From NCBI GenBank assembly GCA_030386875.1, contig CM059560.1, positions 49,394,757 through 49,458,756 of the forward strand: DNA of 64,000 bases, given 5' to 3'. A program made the position numbers and the translations under genes. Origin of the DNA: Morinoia aosen. Lineage: Eukaryota > Arthropoda > Malacostraca > Amphipoda > Talitridae. Every line of letters starts with the position of its first letter. Position 1 is the stretch's first letter. Positions 44,180 through 54,954 of the stretch are shown in pieces. Under the pieces are notes generated by a model that was not told where the DNA came from, made no database searches, and was given only the letters and a program-made list of their open reading frames with translations.

Positions 44180-44700
44180 GATGAACAAACAAGCAACGCT
44201 CCAAGATATACAGCGAGCATTGGAGACACAAAGAAAACTATTAACAAGACAATGCAATGAAAGAGAGTTTAGTTTATTAGTTTATTAGTTAGTTTAAGCC
44301 TCCCTATCCTCAACAATGAGATGTAAAGAGAGGAAGGAAGAAGGCACCATTTAGTATGGAGTTAAGGGAACGTGGAATCTATGCAGAAAGGGCACAGAAA
44401 CAGAAAGCTAAGAAAGAAGTTCATGAAACAAGAAAAAGTTGAAGAAGAAAGTGGTAGGCGGTGAAAAACAGGACAGCAGTGAACCGAAAAAAAGATGGTC
44501 CGTAACACAACAAAACCTATTCTATTTTAACAAAAGAAAGCCTACCTAACCTTTAGCTCGGGCCCTCACATTGTCCCCCTGGGAGCGCTAGTTCCCATAG
44601 ATACAATAATTGTATCCCCCTGAGGGGTGCAATGAAAGAGATAAAGAGTTTGAATGCGATGAGTCCAATAACTCCCAAGTTTCACACAGAGGGCACTAAA
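44180..44700 (+). pseudogene. Short coiled-coil-like frame split by a SINE
   Basis: ATG then NKQATLQDIQRALETQRKLL..., broken at 44267 by the SINE. After the SINE and its target duplicate the same frame resumes for a few residues (KEFECDESNNSQ) to a stop at about 44697. The heptad-like Leu spacing suggests a coiled coil. Too short to name. Confidence 0.3.
44267..44627 (-). mobile_element. SINE-like repeat with 14-bp TSD
   Basis: Perfect duplication TGCAATGAAAGAGA at 44253-44266 and 44628-44641 bounds a 361-bp element. The minus-strand start is CCCCTCAGGGGG; the tail is made of TAATAAAC-like units. It interrupts a coding-like plus-strand segment. Confidence 0.9.
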
Positions 44701-45153
44701 TTTGGCGACCATAAGCGTATCCAAAATGAGAATGGCAGCAACGTTAGATAATTCCCGTCTCAGAAACACACGCCATATACTAAATTAACTTTTAACACCT
44801 GACTAATACTTACGCTACCAACAACTCTCGTCTCCTTCAAGACAGGGGCTAACTTTAAAATTCGCGTATGTAGCCAAGTTCTCACAACGGGGATGCTATG
44901 GGACGCAAAGGTCTTGTATCCACAATACGATTGCTGGAACTCGGCACTACCTACTTTCTTACAAAAAAAAAAGGACAAGAACGTCCGATAAAACTACATA
45001 TTGTATTTTTCAAGTGAACTACACAGATTGGCTCCCTCATCACACGATCTACCGCAGAACATGACGAACGTATGAAATTAAAAACACATATTCCTATGGT
45101 TAACTTTTGAACAACCCTTACCAGAACTTGCCCCTACGACCCATGTGTTCTTC

Positions 45154-45424
45154 CCACGGTGGAAGAAACAAGGTATGGTCAAACAAGTCTTTTTTTTTCG
45201 TCGACCGTGTGGCAATACTGACGTCATGTCAACGAACCAATAGCAGCGCTCACACTGCATCACGTAACACTGCTAGCCCCCAAATCGGGCACCGCTATTG
45301 GCCTAACAACATGTCGCAATGGTGACGTCATTAGGGTAGTTTGAAATAAAGCCATTCTATTGGCTAGCCGAACAACAGGTGTTTTTCCCATTGAAATGAC
45401 CCTACCTTGTTTCCTCTACCGTGG
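45154..45424. repeat. Large imperfect inverted repeat carrying CRE and CCAAT motifs
   Basis: 45154-45180 and 45398-45424 are inverted copies (24 of 27 bases). Further in, each arm carries TGACGTCA (45219-45226; 45323-45330) and CCAATAGC (from 45237; complement ending 45301). A third ATTGG is at 45359-45363. It could be a foldback transposon, or an inverted promoter-like module. No transcript start can be seen. Confidence 0.6.
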
Positions 45425-45439
45425 TTTTTCCCCAGGGTT

Positions 45440-47426
45440 GCCCGCCCCCACTCACCCGCTGATTAGAGGGCGCACCGCCCCCAGCGTCGTCCCTCTTAGG
45501 TGTGAGGCACATTGTAACTCTAATGGCACGGCTCACATGTCATCTTTCCGAACGACTAAACGCCACACCATTTTTTTCGTATGCACTAGTAATTTGGTTA
45601 TATTCAAAGACACCAATGCTCAGTTTTCACTAAACGAGTTGTTCGGATCTAAGGGAATGGGGAGGAATGTTTTATTTTTAGGTCATCACAATGCATGGTA
45701 TGGTGGTGAATGAGGTGCTTTTTTTGTATTATTAGAAAGTATATCAAAGTGTAAATTGAAGACGTTGTGATACCACCGTTTGAACGCGTATTTAATGATG
45801 GGCCTTATGTAACACTTCAAATGTTGCCACCTAAAAAATTTGAGTCTTTCGTTTGGAAGAACTTAGTCTGCAGCGTGCGCTTGATACGAGTAGTTCCACC
45901 ATATTAGGGTGATAAAATGATTTATGGAAAAAATAGATACTTTTCATTGATAAGGTCTATTAAATTTCACTAACTTTTAACTTCCCACATTGACATGAAT
46001 TACACTTTCGAGCAATTGCATTTTACGAGCGTGCGTTAAACACGAAAAAATATCTACGTGTTACGTGAAGTACTAAACGCTCTCAACAGAAGAAATAATA
46101 AATTTGACCAAAATTCACACCTCGGTCACAAACAAGGATCAAAACTACAAATATAGCAAATACAATGAGGATATATGAAGCCAAATGAAACAGGGTGCAT
46201 TTTATATGAAAACGTGCGATGCAAAACCAGGGTAAGACTTTTTCAACAAAACTTTTCTTAGCCGAAGTGAAAAACTATTTGACAGGAGGGTGATCATACA
46301 AATTTTAAAATAAAATAATCTTCAGCGCATTCACTTCATAAAAACATTTAGGAAGAACTCATGCAAGAATGATGATTTGCTACTATAAATGCAAATTAAA
46401 CCGCGTCATAATTAATATAACAGCTTCTGCATTTCGATCACTAATATGAACAGAATCGAAGATGAATTTTTTCAAACCTTTATGTTATTTCGGAATAACT
46501 AAACTCAAAGAAACTAATCTGAAAGCACTCAACTCATTCGCCAAAAGGAATACGCATAAAATAAAATTAAAACGTTCGTTCAGACGCATAGAGAGGCTAA
46601 GAGAGCTGTCAATCAACACCACAGGAAACGTTTGAATAACAAGTACGAATCTTTTATATAAACGGCGAAATCACAGGCTCTGTTTCTCCCTATACTGAAC
46701 GCACCTTCAAGCCAGAAAACATCTCTTGAAATTGAACAGCTTCTTTATAGCCGCTCTGATAATGGATCCATGACTACTGTGACATTTCATCGGTTCCAAT
46801 CTAACTTTGTCTCTTACATGCAATATGACTTCTATTGATTGCTAGAGACTTCTAACAATCTATGACTTCTATTGACGCACAATAGTTACTAAGCCACAAT
46901 GGACGTTGTCCGTAGCTCGTTTCTAAGCGTTTATGTTTCACAGGACTCGGTGCTTTTGATAGACATCACTACCCACAATCCGAGGCTACAGGGAGTTATA
47001 AAAAAAGTAACGCCCGACCATGCGCCTTTATTATATAATAGGTATCAGTAAGTAAGGCAACAGAAGAATGTTGCGTGCTGCAATTCAAATACTTTACGTA
47101 ATTCAATTTTGCAATTCGAAGAGCAACGTCCTAAATAAGCCTGTACTTCTACCGATACGCTAGCTCGTTTAGATACAAACAGCGTCTGCAGCAAGCAGAT
47201 GTGCTGTATTGAGGCTATCCATTATTGCTACGAAGTCTTAGATATAGTGATGCCTTCGCAAGCCCCGACTATGGGTTGAGGTAATTTTTCCTATCCATGA
47301 ATTCAACATGCATGTTTTTATAGAATTTAACGTTATCCTGGCATTTATAATAAAAATTTTCACTTTCACACACATTTATTCAAATACTACTACAAGACAG
47401 ACGCTAAGTCCCACACAAGTTGCGTA
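45440..47426. other. Gene-free AT-rich stretch
   Basis: A 117-codon plus frame at 45360-45713 overlaps the inverted repeat and shows no domain. The rest has only short frames. No transposon ends recognised. Confidence 0.5.
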
Positions 47427-47550
47427 GAACGCGTTGACTACGCATTGGGACACATGTGTGCCACTAGGTAAATTGCGTATTTGTATACCGGCATAAATGA
47501 ATGGCATTTCAATTATTTCACTCCTTTTTTCAAAATTGATTTCAGCGTAC

Positions 47551-47923
47551 TAGATTAGATTATAAGTTAGTTTAAGCCTCCCTAACCGCTACAAAAAAAG
47601 AGCGTATCGAAGAGAGGAAGAAATCAGGCACCAATTAGTATGGAGTTTAAGAGAATGCAAAATCTATGCAGAAAGGGCATAGAAACAGTCAGTTGAGAAA
47701 GAAGTTCATGAAATAAGATCAAAGATGAAGAAGTAGTAGGTGCTGAAAAACAGGACAGCAATGAACCGAAAAAAAGTGGTCCGTAGCATAACAAAAAATA
47801 CATTATATTTCAACAAAAAGAAGGCATACCTAACTCTCAGCTCGGGCTGAGAGTTAGGAGTGCTAATTTTCCCCCTAGAAGTGCTAATTCCCATAAATAC
47901 AATAGTTGTATCCCCCTGAGGGG
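47551..47923 (-). mobile_element. SINE-like repeat with 11-bp TSD, nested in MITE
   Basis: Perfect duplication TTTCAGCGTAC at 47540-47550 and 47924-47934 bounds a 373-bp element. It begins CCCCTCAGGGGG on the minus strand and ends in ATCTAATCTA. Contains a small duplication of the CTGAGAGTTAG segment. Confidence 0.92.
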
Positions 47924-47998
47924 TTTCAGCGTACGAGGTAAATATTACCGTGCAATAATACTTCTCCCGCTTTTTAGAAAGGATAAGAATGGATTCAA

Positions 47999-48219
47999 CA
48001 CGTTGACTGCGACTACTAAATATTAAGTTCAATACTAAACTGAAATTTAAAGTCAATTGTAGCAAGCTATTTTGAGAATACCAAACACGAACTGGATCGT
48101 GCCTTCATTTAGCTTTGATTAAGTACTTATGAAAATTGAGTTTGCGACTACTGGTCGGTCAGCAGAATTATGAAAATTACCTCCGTGTACCACCGGTGGT
48201 GCACGTCGCAGTCAAAGTG
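47999..48219. mobile_element. MITE family B, nested in family C
   Basis: TCAA at 47995-47998 and TTAA at 48220-48223 flank the element. Contains CTGGTCGGTCAGCAGAATTA and a CACCGGTGGTGCACG palindrome, in the reverse orientation to the copy at 8329. Confidence 0.85.
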
Positions 48220-48262
48220 TTAAGCAGTAGTCAGTTTTTAAATTTTGCTACTCACAACCTAA

Positions 48263-48791
48263 AGGCCCCGATACACTGGCGTTCATGACTCGAGAAATTG
48301 CGGCAGTGGATCCGTCCGCCAGTTGAAGTGAGAACTGGCGACATGATACACTCAGCACACAAGATGAAGCACCGCGGAATGCAATGCAAGGCGTCAGTCT
48401 GCCTCAGATTGTCGTACGGGTAGGTGCGCGCTAGCGACCAGCCGTATGGAGCGCAGGATCCAAACGAAGCGCACATTGCGCTGTGCTATAGCCTTCTGTA
48501 AGCGCTGCTTATCACATTCTGCAAGCGTCGAATTTTTTAAATGCGTCAATACAATTCAGTGTTCGAGTTTTGTCCACTCAATTGCGGAGCAAGACATTAC
48601 TGCGCACCACTCCCGTCAACGTTTAAACCTGTACTGCTCATCGCAGTGACGACCGTCCTAATCCAGACATGCTCGGATCGCTGAAAGCTCGGTGGCCACT
48701 CTGCCAACTGGCTGGTGTGCAGGGATGGGAGGCACATTGAGAGGCGTGCTGACGGTTATCACCGCGATTTTTGCCTAGTGTATCGGGGCCT
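48263..48791. mobile_element. TAA-flanked MITE with AGGCCCCGATACACT termini (PIF/Harbinger-like)
   Basis: Perfect 15-bp inverted termini AGGCCCCGATACACT, flanked by TAA at 48260-48262 and 48792-48794. A 3-bp TWA target and GGCC-rich ends are typical of PIF/Harbinger elements. 529 bp, no transposase frame. It sits inside a family C MITE, whose sequence continues in register on both sides. Confidence 0.85.
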
Positions 48792-48834
48792 TAACCGAAC
48801 CAACCGTAGCAGCCGCACAAACGTAGTGAACGTT

Positions 48835-51573
48835 TTCAGGCACTTGAAGAGCCTACACCTACGTCATTCAGGCAAACGGCAGTACATGCGCCTACCAAGA
48901 CCCTGACAATGAGCGCTAAGTGAGAAACCGAAAACTGAAAACCTGAGAAGGTGTGCTTTCTCCTGTCCATCACGAATCGCTGGTTAGGAACTGTTCATTT
49001 TCATACTATCGAATTTCGACGCATGAGTTCGAGCTCCAGCAAATACTCGAGCTCAAGGTGGTCAAAAGGTTCTATAGTATGCATGCTTTTATGCTTACCA
49101 ATTTAATTACAAGAATTTAAGCGGAAATAACATGCTTAAAAATGAATATCTTAGCTATCTTACTGAGTAAGAATATAAAATTCCCAGACTTAATACTCCC
49201 TCAAAGTGATAATTTTCAGGACACACGGATGCTATGCGAGCTAAAATGACGAGTGTTCTATCGACAAGGGTATTAACTCAAGTAATTGTACCAATTCTAA
49301 CCCATTTAGTACATTTAGAAGCGAACCAGCAGGAATTTAAGTTGAGCTTCACTCGACTACCACACACATCACAGAAACATTACATGGAAGTATCCCCGAA
49401 AGTTGTCGAGAAGCCGAAGTAAGCACAACAAAAAGGAGAATGCCAAGTATGCAACTTTCATCATTTCTGTTCAATTTTTGAGCCACAGCAAACCGAATCT
49501 GATGTGCACGGGAATTTTCTAACCACTATGGCCATTACCACTGAGCCAATAAGGGAAACCTGGAAAATATAGGATTATGTAACGAGAACTTATCTATTAC
49601 ACCTGTTTTAACCTCAACAGTATATCGAAATACCAAAAAATTATCTTCTCAAAAGTATACCACAAACGACGCCACAAAATGTTCGTAAATTTATTATGAA
49701 ATTTCGAATGACCTTTGAAAAGTCAACTTGCTTTCACTATGGAAAATTAAAATTAAGATTAAAATATTTCAAGAAGTATTTCGACACTAATTCCAACATC
49801 AACGTTCGACACAGTTAAAAATTGAATATCTGCCAAGTCCTTTGTAATCATTTAGTATCCAAACCAAGTTGGAAATATTCGAGCAGACGCTGGCTTGTTG
49901 GCTTAGTTATCTAAAACCAGAGTGCGCACAATACTGGAAAAGATTTCAAGAGAAAAAGTCCGGAGACCTTTACACTACTGGCTATCCTTGATTTAGAGCA
50001 AAATATAATTCTTTCTCCCTCATCGTAAATTTTACGCGTAACACATTTCAACAACATTAAATTTGTATGCAAGCGAAGTTGATCAAGCACGTTATTGAAG
50101 ATGTAATGTTGTTCAAGACCCTGCGCTTTTCTTTCATGGAAATGAAATAGACTACACTCTTAGCACTGAGAGCGAAGCCAAGACCTCCGCTATCACATTA
50201 CTTGATATTAGTTGTAAGGAGACACTACGCGTGATATTTAAATCTTCTCACTTCTAAATATGAAATAGCTGCAATTTACCTTAAGTAATTTTTGCCAATT
50301 CAATGAAGAATACAAACTTATCAGATCAGTAGCAATAGAGATGTCACCTAACAAACTATATCGTCCCCTAAAGGCAGCAACACAACTCTTTGCTAGCACA
50401 ACATGGGGAAAATCACTCCACTAAAACGATTTATAGAAATTCTTAACGTTGTATTACAACAGAAAAGTGATTCCGGCTTGGAAATTCTCCATATGCCAAC
50501 AAGTCGTCGTCCCTTCCCAAACTACACTGACTAAAAATGCAAATTACCAGTCATCTACTGGAAACAAAATAAACGTTTTTCACGGTCTCTAAAATAAATT
50601 CTTATTAACAGAAAAAGGTGAGGGTGTATAAAAAGCCTAAATACAAAAACCTTTAATTGTTGAAATACGTTTTTCGGTAGCATAAAATCAATCAGCATGA
50701 ATATAGAATTACTTCCTCTGTTGACTCCAAAACTCAACCTCGACACAAAACATCTGATTACTTGTTCTGCGACCGTCTGAACAATTAAACATCATTCAGA
50801 TATTTTTTATGCCGCGAGTTTGGTTAAACAAAACTGTCATGCAATCATTTCAGGGCAAATGATCAACGTACGCAAGCTAGATGGTATCGAAAAAGTACCT
50901 CATTTCAGGTTAAGATAGAGTAGGAAGATCGGAAAAGTTTCACGAGGTTCACTCTCTCTAATAGCCACCCTTCATCGCTACCCACTTCGCTTCGTTCTCC
51001 ACACTGAATCAAAACATGTCAACCATCTCTAAATGTGCAAATAATAGTGGGCTTCTGCGTTCCCTTTCCAAGTCCTAAAAATCTTCACGACTACCTCAGT
51101 CGCAGGACGAATTTTTGTCGGTAATTTATCAAGTGATGTGAACAAATTTTAGCGGTACATCAGCCATTCGAAAACGCGATATTTAGTGACAGGAATCACG
51201 ACAAATTTCATTTCAGATAATTTCATGGCATATCACCCAGTTGAAAATGCGATATTTTATTGCAGTGATAACCAATAATTTCATAAGCGGTGGGGAATCT
51301 ACCTAGAGTATTACAAAAAGGGGACACAAATAGAACAGTGCAACGCTAACAGGAAAGTGATAAGAAATCTATGCACAATTAAAACAAGCAAAGATCAACG
51401 TGTAGTTCAATCCAGGATTTCAATTTCAGCATTTCTTCTCGTGAATCTAGCACATTCAACTATAGTTTCCGATCACATTCCTAGTCACTTGAAACAAGGA
51501 TGTCGTTCGCACATTTTTCATAAGCAGTAATCTCGGAACTTTCTCATAAGCAGTAATCTGGGAGCTCCCGGAC
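48835..51573. other. Gene-free stretch
   Basis: Short unsupported frames only, and no terminal repeats or target duplications seen. Confidence 0.5.
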
Positions 51574-51688
51574 ATGCCATCCCCAAATAAACACACGACA
51601 TCAGAGACCGCGAGAACGGGAAGGAAGGCAGCGGCACACAACCGCGGCAGGCAGCGAGACGGAGCAACACTGCCAGCAGCAGACGCAG
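51574..51688 (+). other. CpG-containing segment with plus-strand ATG and strong donor
   Basis: A GC-rich island in AT-rich DNA. The plus strand has ATG, then MPSPNKHTTSETARTGRKAA..., ending CGCAG|GTACGT. The minus strand is also open for a while. It could be a first exon on either strand, or simply a GC-rich patch. Confidence 0.25.
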
Positions 51689-51740
51689 GTACGTCACTCC
51701 GCCCCATGGCTGCGGGCTGGGGCACTTTCAAACCATGGAT

Positions 51741-51955
51741 GATTTAAACCTAAATAGGCACCATTCACGATATAAACACAAATACATTGACAATATAAAC
51801 CTGCATAAGAGCCATGAACAATATAAACCTAAATAAGAGTCATTGGTAATATAAACCTAAATAAGAGCCATGAACAATATAAACCTAAATAAGAATCATT
51901 GGTAATATAAACCTAAATAAGAGTCATTGGTAATATAAACCTAAATAAGAGACAG
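51741..51955. repeat. 28-bp tandem repeat
   Basis: Several copies of a unit built on AATATAAACCTAAATAAGAG followed by YCATTGGT or CCATGAAC. The first copies are degenerate. Confidence 0.88.
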
Positions 51956-52499
51956 TGTTCGATTAAAATGGGCATTTAATAAGGAGTCGGTTGTAGAATT
52001 CCGTTAATTGAGGCCTGAAATTTTGCAGCGAGTTTGCGTGATTGAACATGTCTAAGTTAAGGCACATAAAACAGGATAACATTAGCAACACTACGCAAGT
52101 ATTGCCAGGGAAAAGGTATATCTTAGAACATATATTTACTTAATTTGACATGAGGTGACACAACGTTAACGAGACTAAATCCCACTAACTGAGAGAAATC
52201 ATTGAATGCTAACGCCAATTCTACAAACTAACAAAAACAAAACAAATGATCGGCGAGATTTACTAGGGGTACCTAGGTATATTAGGGTAGAATTTAATTT
52301 AAAAAAAAGCATAATCAGCGATACGCAAAGCGCCGTTTCCAGTTTCGTACAACAGCAGCACGAAGTCCATGACATTCAATGAGAAGTGGTACAATTTTAG
52401 CCCACATTTAATTAGACACCCCCTTATGTTGGGAGAAACATGTTTAAAGTAAAAATAAGTTAAAGGTAGAAATAAGTTACACCGAAGAATTATCTAGCA

Positions 52500-52700
52500 T
52501 TTAGCTTGAGAAGCAATTCAAGGAAAGCAGCGGCCGTCATTTGAAGAGCGCCGCGGCATTTGAGGACAGACACCAGCGACGACAGCACCACCACCACCAA
52601 CACGCCACACCGCCGTAAAAATAGCCGGCACCCGCACGCCGTCGTCGTCGCGTTGCTCCCCTCACAACTCGCCGTTGGAGACAGCATGTAGTATTTTGTT
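52500..52700. other. GC-rich segment, possible promoter or first exon
   Basis: CpG-rich with CAC/GTC triplet runs, unlike its surroundings. A minus-strand 65-codon frame (MLSPTASCEGSN...) covers it but has no supportable homology. It could hold a 5' exon or promoter of a minus-strand gene such as Usp47; this is a guess from composition. Confidence 0.25.
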
Positions 52701-52799
52701 TGCAGCCGCTACGGTGACGGAATATTCACTTACTTCGATTCATTTAGGACTTTGGTGTTTTGCTTCGTTTCACTTACGACTTTGGTATTTTACATCGAT

Positions 52800-52924
52800 T
52801 CGCTTCCAACTTTTCACACTTTTTAGAAAGGATATAAATGAATTTGAGCAATACAGTCGATTTTTCAATTCTAATACAACACAACCGAACCAACCATAGA
52901 AACGGCACCAACGTCGTCAACGTG
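52800..52924. mobile_element. Partial MITE family C (right half)
   Basis: Contains TTTTTAGAAAGGATATAAAT, GAGCAATACAGTCGATTTTT and ACACAACCGAACCAACCATAG, ending GTCAACGTG before TTGC. The left half is not recognisable. Confidence 0.65.
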
Positions 52925-53891
52925 TTGCGAGTGGGATAGCTGGATTTGAATTTTACCATTTGCCGTTCCTGTGTAACGTAGTTATGGTAACGCCATTGGT
53001 ATTTTGCAGCAGCTACGATGACGAAAATTAAAAAACACGAGGGTGACAGCGACCGTGTCATAAAATATGACAACGGTAATTCAAAGTTATGCACGAGGAG
53101 AGCAAGAGATTATTTTTATACAACTATTCTAAATAGAATTACCACATGAAATTGGTTGTAATTCGTCGACATATGAAATACTATACTCTAAAGAAAAACT
53201 TATAATGAGTGCTATTCGAAAGTAAATTAATCAACTGATAAATTAGAAAATTATAACACAAATTTTGTGTAAAGCAGTGAAGACTTACTCGGATAATAAC
53301 AGCGTAGCTTAGTTGAGATGTTAGATTGAGCTTTCCTAACCGCAGCAAAGGCGTTGCAACGGTAAGTAGGAGGCACTATTTAATTTTGAGCTAGGGAAAC
53401 GTGGAATGTATGCACAAGGTGCATATAAACAAAAAGTTGAGAAAGATTACTATTATTATTATATAAGAAAGTTTTAGCCTCCCTTAACCACGACAAAGAT
53501 GTTCTAAGAGAGGAAAGAGGAAGGCACCATTTAGTATGAAGTTGAGGGAACGCGGAATCTATGCACAAGGTGCACAGAAACAGTAAGCTAGGAAAGAAGT
53601 TCATGAAACAAGAAAAAGGTTGAAGAAGAAAGTAGTAGGTGCTTAAAAACAAGACAGCGGTAAATCGAAAAAAGATGGTCCATACACACAAAACAAAAAC
53701 ATATTTTATTACAACAAAAAGGAAGCCTACCTAACATTTAGCTCGGACCCTCACATGTTCCTCCAGGGAGTGCTAATTCCCATAGAAACATTAGTTGCAT
53801 CCCCCCCGAGGTAGAATAATAATATTACCAAAACTACGTTACACAGGAACGGCAAATGGTAAAATTCTAATCCAGCAATCCCACTCGCAAC
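52925..53891. repeat. Inverted duplication around SINE insertions
   Basis: 52925-52990 and 53824-53891 are inverted copies over about 66 bp (sharing CCATTTGCCGTTCCTGTGTA). Together with the adjoining family C MITE parts the arms reach roughly 190 bp, separated by about 830 bp. Confidence 0.75.
53310..53815 (-). mobile_element. SINE-like repeat inserted into an older copy
   Basis: 53310-53448 is a diverged 3' portion of the family. At about 53449 an ATT run starts a second, better preserved copy that extends to ACATTAGTTGCATCCCCCCC near 53815. Confidence 0.75.
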
Positions 53892-53908
53892 ATTGGCATC
53901 AATGTTAA

Positions 53909-54158
53909 CCCGTTGCTGCCGTTACTACGGTTGGTTCGGTTGTGTTGTGAGTAGAACTGAAAAGCCGACTGTACTGCTCAAATCCATTTTGATCCTTTTT
54001 AAAAAGTGAGAAAAATTTAATTACACGATATTTTAACCCGTATGCTAAAATCAATTTTGAAAAAGGTAGTGAAACAATTGAAACGCTATTCATTTACACC
54101 GGAATGGAAATAAGCAATTTACCTAGTGGTACACGTGTCCCAATACGGAGTCAACGTG
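53909..54158. mobile_element. MITE family C, reverse orientation
   Basis: TTAA at 53905-53908 and 54159-54162. CCGTTGCTGCCG left end, ACGGAGTCAACGTG right end, ACCTAGTGGTACACGTGTCC near the right end. Its left half is inverted relative to 52800-52924. Confidence 0.82.
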
Positions 54159-54203
54159 TTAAAATCATGCACCCTAAATTTCGCCCCTTTATTGAACGTT
54201 TAC

Positions 54204-54469
54204 CACGTTCACTGCCGATTTTCCACTAAGTAAATTGATCATTTACGTCTCGGTGTAAAAAAACAGCATTGCAATTATTTTGACATATTTTTCATAAGAG
54301 ATTTAAGCATTCGAGGTAAAACATGATCAAGCTATTACCCTGTCACACTTCTAAGGAAAGATACATTTTTTTTTCGAGCAGTAAAGTCGTTTTTTTAACT
54401 CTGCTTCTTACAACCGTTCTCAACATGAGACCACTGGACACAAATGTGCGTAAAGCTGCAGCGAACGTG
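54204..54469. mobile_element. MITE family C
   Basis: CACGTTCACTGCCG left end and GCGAACGTG right end before TTAA at 54470-54473. The interior CATTTACGTCTCGGTG matches other copies. Confidence 0.78.
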
Positions 54470-54954
54470 TTAACCATAGTAAAAGTACATAGTGCTGGGG
54501 AGGAGTTTTTACCCGTAATTAAGCACTCTTGCGTGCAAGGTCTGGCTGGGCATCATCACGTAGAGCGCCAGGGTCTACAGCGTCTACGGCCTTCGCATTT
54601 TTGTGAAGAAGCTCTAACGTAGCTCAGCTGTTCTGAATTGTGCGACTCGCAACCTGTTTCCCATAGGAGCTCACGTGACACATGAGCAGAAGTGAGGCAA
54701 CAAAGTAAAATTTCGCCTGTAAACAGCGTCAAAGTGTAAGGCAATACTTGCGTAATTAACTCCGAGGGTCGACCTAAGCAATTCCAACGACGTTCTGTTT
54801 AGCCAAACGTAAACGTAGGCATCTTGTTTTAAAATAAAAATGACATTAGAAGAAAGCCGGCCCTGAGTGATTCGCTTAATATGTCATCAAAGAGACGTGG
54901 ACACTATCAACGAAATTTTTACACGAACGATCTGAACACAATTGAAGGTTGATC

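Larger units (their letters stand above)
47430..48834. mobile_element. MITE family C interrupted by three other elements
   Basis: The left part (CGCGTTGACTACG...) runs to about 47550, resumes at 47924-47996, then at 48224-48262 (GCAGTAGTCAG...CACAACC), and finally at 48795-48834 (CCGAACCAACCGTAGCAGCC...GAACG). The gaps hold a SINE, a family B MITE and a TAA-flanked MITE, each with its own target duplication. Removing them leaves a normal family C element of roughly 270 bp. Confidence 0.85.

Noticed and set aside
45360-45713. 117-codon plus-strand frame after the CRE motifs
   Set aside because: It overlaps the inverted repeat, has no recognisable domain and no splice or polyadenylation support.
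52490-52687. 65-codon minus-strand frame as a Usp47 first exon
   Set aside because: Only GC content supports it; no donor in the right phase and no similarity, so it is listed only as a GC-rich segment.
42626-53691. Minus-strand frames such as FFRFTAVLFFSTYYFLLQ in several places
   Set aside because: The same translation recurs in each SINE copy and is broken in most; it is repeat-derived.
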